Source: Thermococcus sp. (GTDB taxonomy: Archaea; Methanobacteriota_B; Thermococci; Thermococcales; Thermococcaceae). From it: DNA of 8,421 nucleotides. Shown piece after piece: positions 6,036 to 8,421 of this stretch. Where the stretch lies: contig JAMOTW010000064.1 of the NCBI GenBank assembly GCA_027062125.1, positions 1-8,421 on the forward strand, written 5' to 3'. The first letter of the stretch is position 1. Each line of letters opens with the position of its first letter. Both the position numbers and the translations under genes were made by a program. The notes below the pieces were generated by a model. The model saw nothing but the letters and a program-made list of their open reading frames with translations. It was not told the origin of the DNA and did no database searches.

Positions 6036-6055
6036 GTAGGTCGACGAACCTACTA
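6034..6055. promoter_or_regulatory. Inverted repeat, candidate VapBC operator
   Basis: TAGTAGGT (6034-6041) and ACCTACTA (6048-6055) are perfect 8-bp inverted arms around a 6-base spacer. The element overlaps the end of the TATA box and fills the space to the predicted transcription start. This is the usual place for an archaeal repressor site and fits autorepression by the AbrB-type antitoxin or the VapBC complex. Confidence 0.6.
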
Positions 6056-6071
6056 CGAAGGTGGACATAGT

Positions 6072-6299
6072 ATGAGCATTACCAAAGTAACCCGCAACTA
6101 TCAGATAACGATTCCGGCCGAGATTAGAAAGGCGCTCGGCATAAGGGAGGGAGAGCTCCTCGAAGTTCACATTGATGGCGATAGGATAGTTATCAAAAGG
6201 CTAGAGAGGAAGAGAAAGAGGCTCAGGCTCGGAAAGAAGCTTTCTCCGGAGGAAATCGAGAGGGCCATCGAGGGGGGCATGGAGGAATGCACGGAGTGA
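6072..6299 (+). CDS. vapB: AbrB/SpoVT-type antitoxin of VapBC module 2
   Basis: This 75-residue protein has an AbrB swapped-hairpin DNA-binding domain: TKVTRNYQITIPAEIRKALGI (about residues 4-24) and EGELLEVHIDGDRIVIKRL. A strongly basic stretch (RKRKRLRLGKK, about 46-56) and a short acidic helix (SPEEIERAIEGGM) follow; the latter probably contacts the toxin. Its role is to neutralise the downstream PIN toxin and, with it, to repress the promoter. ATG 6072 is chosen because AGGTGG lies seven bases upstream and the transcription start falls near 6058; longer in-frame readings would begin inside the carbamoyltransferase gene, upstream of the promoter. It overlaps vapC by 13 bases. Confidence 0.9.
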   Translation: MSITKVTRNYQITIPAEIRKALGIREGELLEVHIDGDRIVIKRLERKRKRLRLGKKLSPEEIERAIEGGMEECTE

Positions 6300-6688
6300 T
6301 AGACACGAACGTCCTCATCTACGACACCTTCGAGGACTCCGAGTTTCACGGAGAGGCAGAAGATGTCCTGGAGTCCCTCGATACGTGGTATATACCAGCG
6401 ATAGTCCTCCAGGAGTTCGTCTGGTTCTTCAAGAACAACGGATTTTCCGCTGGGGAGACGTGGGAAGTTCTGAATGGCTACCTCGATGACCCGAGGTTCA
6501 GGGGACTTAAGGACGGCCCAGAAACCGTGAAGATGGCCTTTGAGCTTCTGAAATCTGAGAAGATTTCACTCTCTCGCTTCAATGACGCGATGATTTTAGT
6601 CCACGCCATTGATAAAGGCGTTCTGGTAACGTTCGACTCCAAGTTCAGGGAGTTGGCCAGGAGAACGGGTCTCAAAGTCCTCCCGTAG
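6287..6688 (+). CDS. vapC: PIN-domain toxin of VapBC module 2
   Basis: This is a predicted VapC endoribonuclease of 133 residues with an intact PIN active site: D6 (VIDTNVL), E43 (LQEFVWF), D100 (RFNDAMIL) and D117 (VTFDSKF). It is only distantly similar to the VapC at 106-537 and differs in the motif around the second acidic residue, so the two pairs should not cross-neutralise readily. The ATG at 6287 overlaps the antitoxin gene by 13 bases, with AGGGGGG nine bases upstream. An alternative GTG at 6296 gives a four-base GTGA overlap and would use GGAGG at 6281-6285; it would remove only three residues. The RNA target is unknown. No strong T-run follows immediately. Confidence 0.9.
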   Translation: MHGVIDTNVLIYDTFEDSEFHGEAEDVLESLDTWYIPAIVLQEFVWFFKNNGFSAGETWEVLNGYLDDPRFRGLKDGPETVKMAFELLKSEKISLSRFNDAMILVHAIDKGVLVTFDSKFRELARRTGLKVLP

Positions 6689-6795
6689 GGCTTTAAGGGC
6701 TTATGAGCTTGTGTTAAAGTTGCTCCCCAGTGGCTCATTGGGTTCTCCAATGTCATCTTAAGCACTTCGATGTACATCTTTTCGTTGAGGTAAGG
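6689..6795. other. Intergenic stretch after vapBC module 2 with a short hairpin
   Basis: No supported gene lies here. It contains a direct repeat GGGCTTTAAGGGCTT just after the toxin stop, a 6-bp hairpin CATTGG-GTTCT-CCAATG (6736-6752), and a T-run in ATCTTTTCG near 6775-6784 that could terminate the toxin-antitoxin transcript. Confidence 0.4.
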
Positions 6796-6802
6796 TTATA
6801 AA
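6796..6802 (+). promoter_or_regulatory. TATA box of the aromatic aminotransferase gene
   Basis: GGTTATAAAC contains TTATAAA at 6796-6802, preceded by a purine-rich BRE-like TAAGG. The predicted transcription start is near 6825, a few bases before the ATG at 6833. Confidence 0.6.
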
Positions 6803-6831
6803 CATCGGCCCGAAGACCCTTCGGTGATGTT
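6801..6831. promoter_or_regulatory. Nested imperfect palindrome, candidate operator of the aminotransferase gene
   Basis: AACATC (6801-6806) pairs with GATGTT (6826-6831), and inside it CCGAAG (6810-6815) pairs with CTTCGG (6819-6824) around ACC. The element runs from the end of the TATA box through the predicted transcription start and covers the GGTGAT ribosome binding site. As most of it lies before the transcription start, it is more likely a repressor site on DNA than an RNA hairpin. Confidence 0.5.
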
Positions 6832-6832
6832 C

Positions 6833-8002
6833 ATGGCGCTGAGCGACAGGCTGGAACTCGTCAACCCTTCTGAGATAAGGAAGCTCTTCGACCTCGCCCA
6901 GGGTGTTGAAGGCCTGATATCACTTGGAATAGGCGAGCCTGACTTCGACACCCCCGAGCATATCAAGGAGTACGCCAAGGAGGCCCTCGATAAGGGCATG
7001 ACCCATTATAGCCCGAACGCGGGAATAATGATGCTGCGCGAGGCCGTTGCAAGAAAGCTCAAAAAGCAGAACGGCATCGAGGCCGACCCTAAGAGGGAGA
7101 TAATGATCCTCGTGGGTGCCAACCAGGCTTTCATTCTGGGCCTCGCCGCGTTCCTTAAGGAGGGCGAGGAGGTTCTCATTCCAAGCCCGATGTTCGTCAG
7201 CTACGCCCCGGCCGTTATCCTCGCCGGCGGGAAGCCGGTGGAGGTGCCGACCTACGAGGAGAACGAGTTCAGGCTGAGCGTTGACGACCTCGAGAAGCAT
7301 GTGAGCGAGAAGACCCGTGCGCTCATCATCAACAGCCCCAACAACCCGACCGGGGCGGTTCTCACGAGGAAGGACATCGAGGAGATAGCGGACTTCGCGG
7401 TCGAGCACGACCTCATGGTTTTCAGCGACGAGGTTTACGAGCACTTCGTCTATGACGGCGTCAAGAACCACAGCATAGCCTCGCTCGACGGCATGTTCGA
7501 GAGAACCATAACTATAAACGGCTTCTCCAAGACCTTCGCCATGACCGGGTGGAGGCTCGGCTTCGTCGCGGCCCCAGAGTGGATAATCGAGAAGATGACC
7601 CGTTTCCAGATGTACAACGCCACCTGTCCGGTCACCTTCGTCCAGTACGCCGCTGCGAAGGCTCTCGAGGACGAAAGGAGCTGGAAAGCCGTGGAGGAAA
7701 TGAGGGCTGAGTACGACAGGAGGAGGAACCTCGTCTGGAAGCGCCTGAACGAGATGGGACTTCCGACGGTCAAGCCCAAGGGGGCCTTCTACATCTTCCC
7801 GAGGACGAGGGACACAGGACTGACCAGCAAGGAGTTCAGCGAGCTGATGCTGAAGGAAGCGAGGGTCGCGGTGGTTCCGGGAAGCGCCTTCGGGAAGGCC
7901 GGCGAGGGCTACATCAGGATAAGCTACGCCACCGCCTACGAACAGCTCGAGGAAGCGATGGACAGGATGGAAGGGGTTCTGAAGGAGAAGAAGCTGGTCT
8001 GA
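6833..8002 (+). CDS. Aromatic-amino-acid aminotransferase, PLP-dependent
   Basis: A fold-type I, class I aminotransferase of 389 residues, very similar from memory to the Pyrococcus horikoshii aromatic aminotransferase and of the same length. It moves the amino group between phenylalanine, tyrosine or tryptophan and 2-oxoglutarate in the cytoplasm, serving aromatic amino acid breakdown or synthesis. The PLP lysine is K233 in NGFSKTFAMTGWR. N171 in SPNNPTGA, D199 and Y202 in SDEVYEHF bind the cofactor, and R362 in YIRISYA holds the substrate carboxylate. The N-terminal LGIGEPDFDTP (31-41) is the usual substrate-side loop. ATG 6833 is preferred over GTG 6824 and ATG 6827 because GGTGAT at 6823-6828 is then correctly spaced and MALSDRLELV matches the family N-terminus. 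Confidence 0.95.
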   Translation: MALSDRLELVNPSEIRKLFDLAQGVEGLISLGIGEPDFDTPEHIKEYAKEALDKGMTHYSPNAGIMMLREAVARKLKKQNGIEADPKREIMILVGANQAFILGLAAFLKEGEEVLIPSPMFVSYAPAVILAGGKPVEVPTYEENEFRLSVDDLEKHVSEKTRALIINSPNNPTGAVLTRKDIEEIADFAVEHDLMVFSDEVYEHFVYDGVKNHSIASLDGMFERTITINGFSKTFAMTGWRLGFVAAPEWIIEKMTRFQMYNATCPVTFVQYAAAKALEDERSWKAVEEMRAEYDRRRNLVWKRLNEMGLPTVKPKGAFYIFPRTRDTGLTSKEFSELMLKEARVAVVPGSAFGKAGEGYIRISYATAYEQLEEAMDRMEGVLKEKKLV

Positions 8003-8003
8003 G

Positions 8004-8421
8004 CTAGAGCCTCGCCAGCTCCACGTTCTCCACCCTTTTCTTATCCACATCAAAATCGATTACCGCGTAGTATCCCCTGAACAGCGGGCCGGGGTTAACC
8101 ACAACGGTCTCTCCGACCTCATCGACGCCCCTCGCTTCGTGGATGTGGCCGCAGACCACCAGTGGGGGCTGTTTTTCTTCGATGGACTCCCTGAGGGCGG
8201 GGCTTCCCACGTGGAGGCCGAAACGGACCCTGTCGACCTTTGTGTCCTTGGGCGGGACGTGCGAGAGGATTATGTCCCCGACTCGGTAGTTCCGGATTAG
8301 TATGTCCCGTATCTCCGCCTCGGTGAGCTCCCAAACGGTATTGAACGGTGTGATGTTTGAGCCACCGATTCCAACTATTCCAACGCCGCCCATCTCAGAG
8401 CGTCGGTTGTGGGCGCTGATT
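8004..8421 (-). CDS. Calcineurin-like metallophosphoesterase, C-terminal part (5' end beyond right edge)
   Basis: The reading frame stays open to the right edge, and the codons before the internal ATG at 8393 read ISAHNRRSE, so the true start lies outside the window. The visible 139 residues contain the second half of a YfcE-type phosphodiesterase domain. GNND-like residues are represented by AHNRRSE, followed by VGIVGIGGSN, the metal histidine in ILSHVPP, the GHIHEARG motif (GHxH) and VVNPGP. These enzymes use two metal ions to cleave phosphodiesters or phosphomonoesters; the substrate is unknown. The D-x-H and GDxxD motifs expected in the first half lie outside. The stop codon is one base from the stop of the convergent aminotransferase gene. 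Confidence 0.88.
   Translation of the reverse strand, partial: ISAHNRRSEMGGVGIVGIGGSNITPFNTVWELTEAEIRDILIRNYRVGDIILSHVPPKDTKVDRVRFGLHVGSPALRESIEEKQPPLVVCGHIHEARGVDEVGETVVVNPGPLFRGYYAVIDFDVDKKRVENVELARL
8028..8043 (+). terminator. Possible T-rich terminator of the aminotransferase inside the opposing gene
   Basis: CTCCACCCTTTTCTTA lies 26 bases after the aminotransferase stop, within the end of the phosphoesterase gene. It differs by one T from the sequence after proS at 3856-3872. On the other strand it encodes KKRVE, so the match could be chance. Confidence 0.3.

Noticed and set aside
5991..6071. Longer N-terminus for the second VapB beginning inside the carbamoyltransferase gene
   Set aside because: It would begin before the promoter that serves the gene and would add residues encoded by the operator; ATG 6072 has a good ribosome binding site and gives the standard AbrB N-terminus.
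6736..6752. Hairpin CATTGG-GTTCT-CCAATG as a terminator or small RNA
   Set aside because: The stem is only 6 bp and no T-run follows directly, and archaeal terminators do not need a stem. I see no promoter of its own or box C/D or H/ACA elements around it.
6801..6831. Riboswitch or RNA thermometer in the aminotransferase leader
   Set aside because: The predicted transcription start near 6825 leaves most of the palindrome untranscribed, so a DNA operator is the simpler reading.
6920..8053. Long open frame on the minus strand opposite the aminotransferase gene (377 codons)
   Set aside because: It is exactly antisense to a well-matched conserved enzyme, its translation is low in complexity with no family motifs, and it lacks a promoter or ribosome binding site. 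It results from the codon bias of the real gene.
1..8421. CRISPR arrays, tRNA or rRNA genes, insertion sequences, attachment sites
   Set aside because: I read both strands for regular repeats, clover-leaf sequence, transposase motifs and terminal inverted repeats and found none that could be supported.

Overview
The window looks like chromosomal DNA from a hyperthermophilic archaeon of the order Thermococcales, most likely Thermococcus given the fairly GC-rich coding sequence. The main reasons are an archaeal-type prolyl-tRNA synthetase with a C-terminal four-cysteine zinc site, an aromatic aminotransferase that closely resembles the Pyrococcus horikoshii enzyme, AbrB-type VapBC modules, heavy use of AGG/AGA and ATA codons, GGTG/GGTGAT ribosome binding sites, and archaeal BRE/TATA promoters about 26 bases before the inferred transcription starts. 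Gene assignments rest on motif reading and remembered families; no database search was run.

Layout. Positions 1-2281 are a leftward block. In transcription order it holds a D-2-hydroxyacid dehydrogenase (2281-1280), an unrecognised 153-residue protein (1270-809) in the same operon, then, from its own TATA box, an AbrB-type antitoxin and PIN-domain toxin (778-106), whose stop codon overlaps the start of a TauE/SafE-type permease cut off by the left window edge. A 124-bp divergent promoter region separates the dehydrogenase from the rightward prolyl-tRNA synthetase gene (2406-3854). A leftward gene for a small secreted helical protein (4329-3934) follows. It is divergent from a NodU/TobZ-type carbamoyltransferase (4421-6031) that appears to have a leaderless mRNA.

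A second AbrB/PIN toxin-antitoxin pair (6072-6688) starts from a promoter that overlaps the carbamoyltransferase stop codon and carries an 8-bp-arm inverted repeat, a good candidate for an autoregulatory operator. After a 144-bp gap the aromatic aminotransferase (6833-8002) runs rightward, with a nested imperfect palindrome between its TATA box and start codon. It meets, with one base between stop codons, a convergent calcineurin-like phosphoesterase (8421-8004) cut off at its 5' end by the right window edge.

Most genes are housekeeping or stand-alone metabolic enzymes rather than one pathway. I see no tRNA, rRNA, CRISPR array, insertion sequence or integration site, and nothing that amounts to a new multi-gene system. 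The points most worth following are the two promoter palindromes, the orphan carbamoyltransferase, the sequon-rich secreted protein and the permease translationally linked to a toxin-antitoxin pair. No gap between genes exceeds 300 bases.
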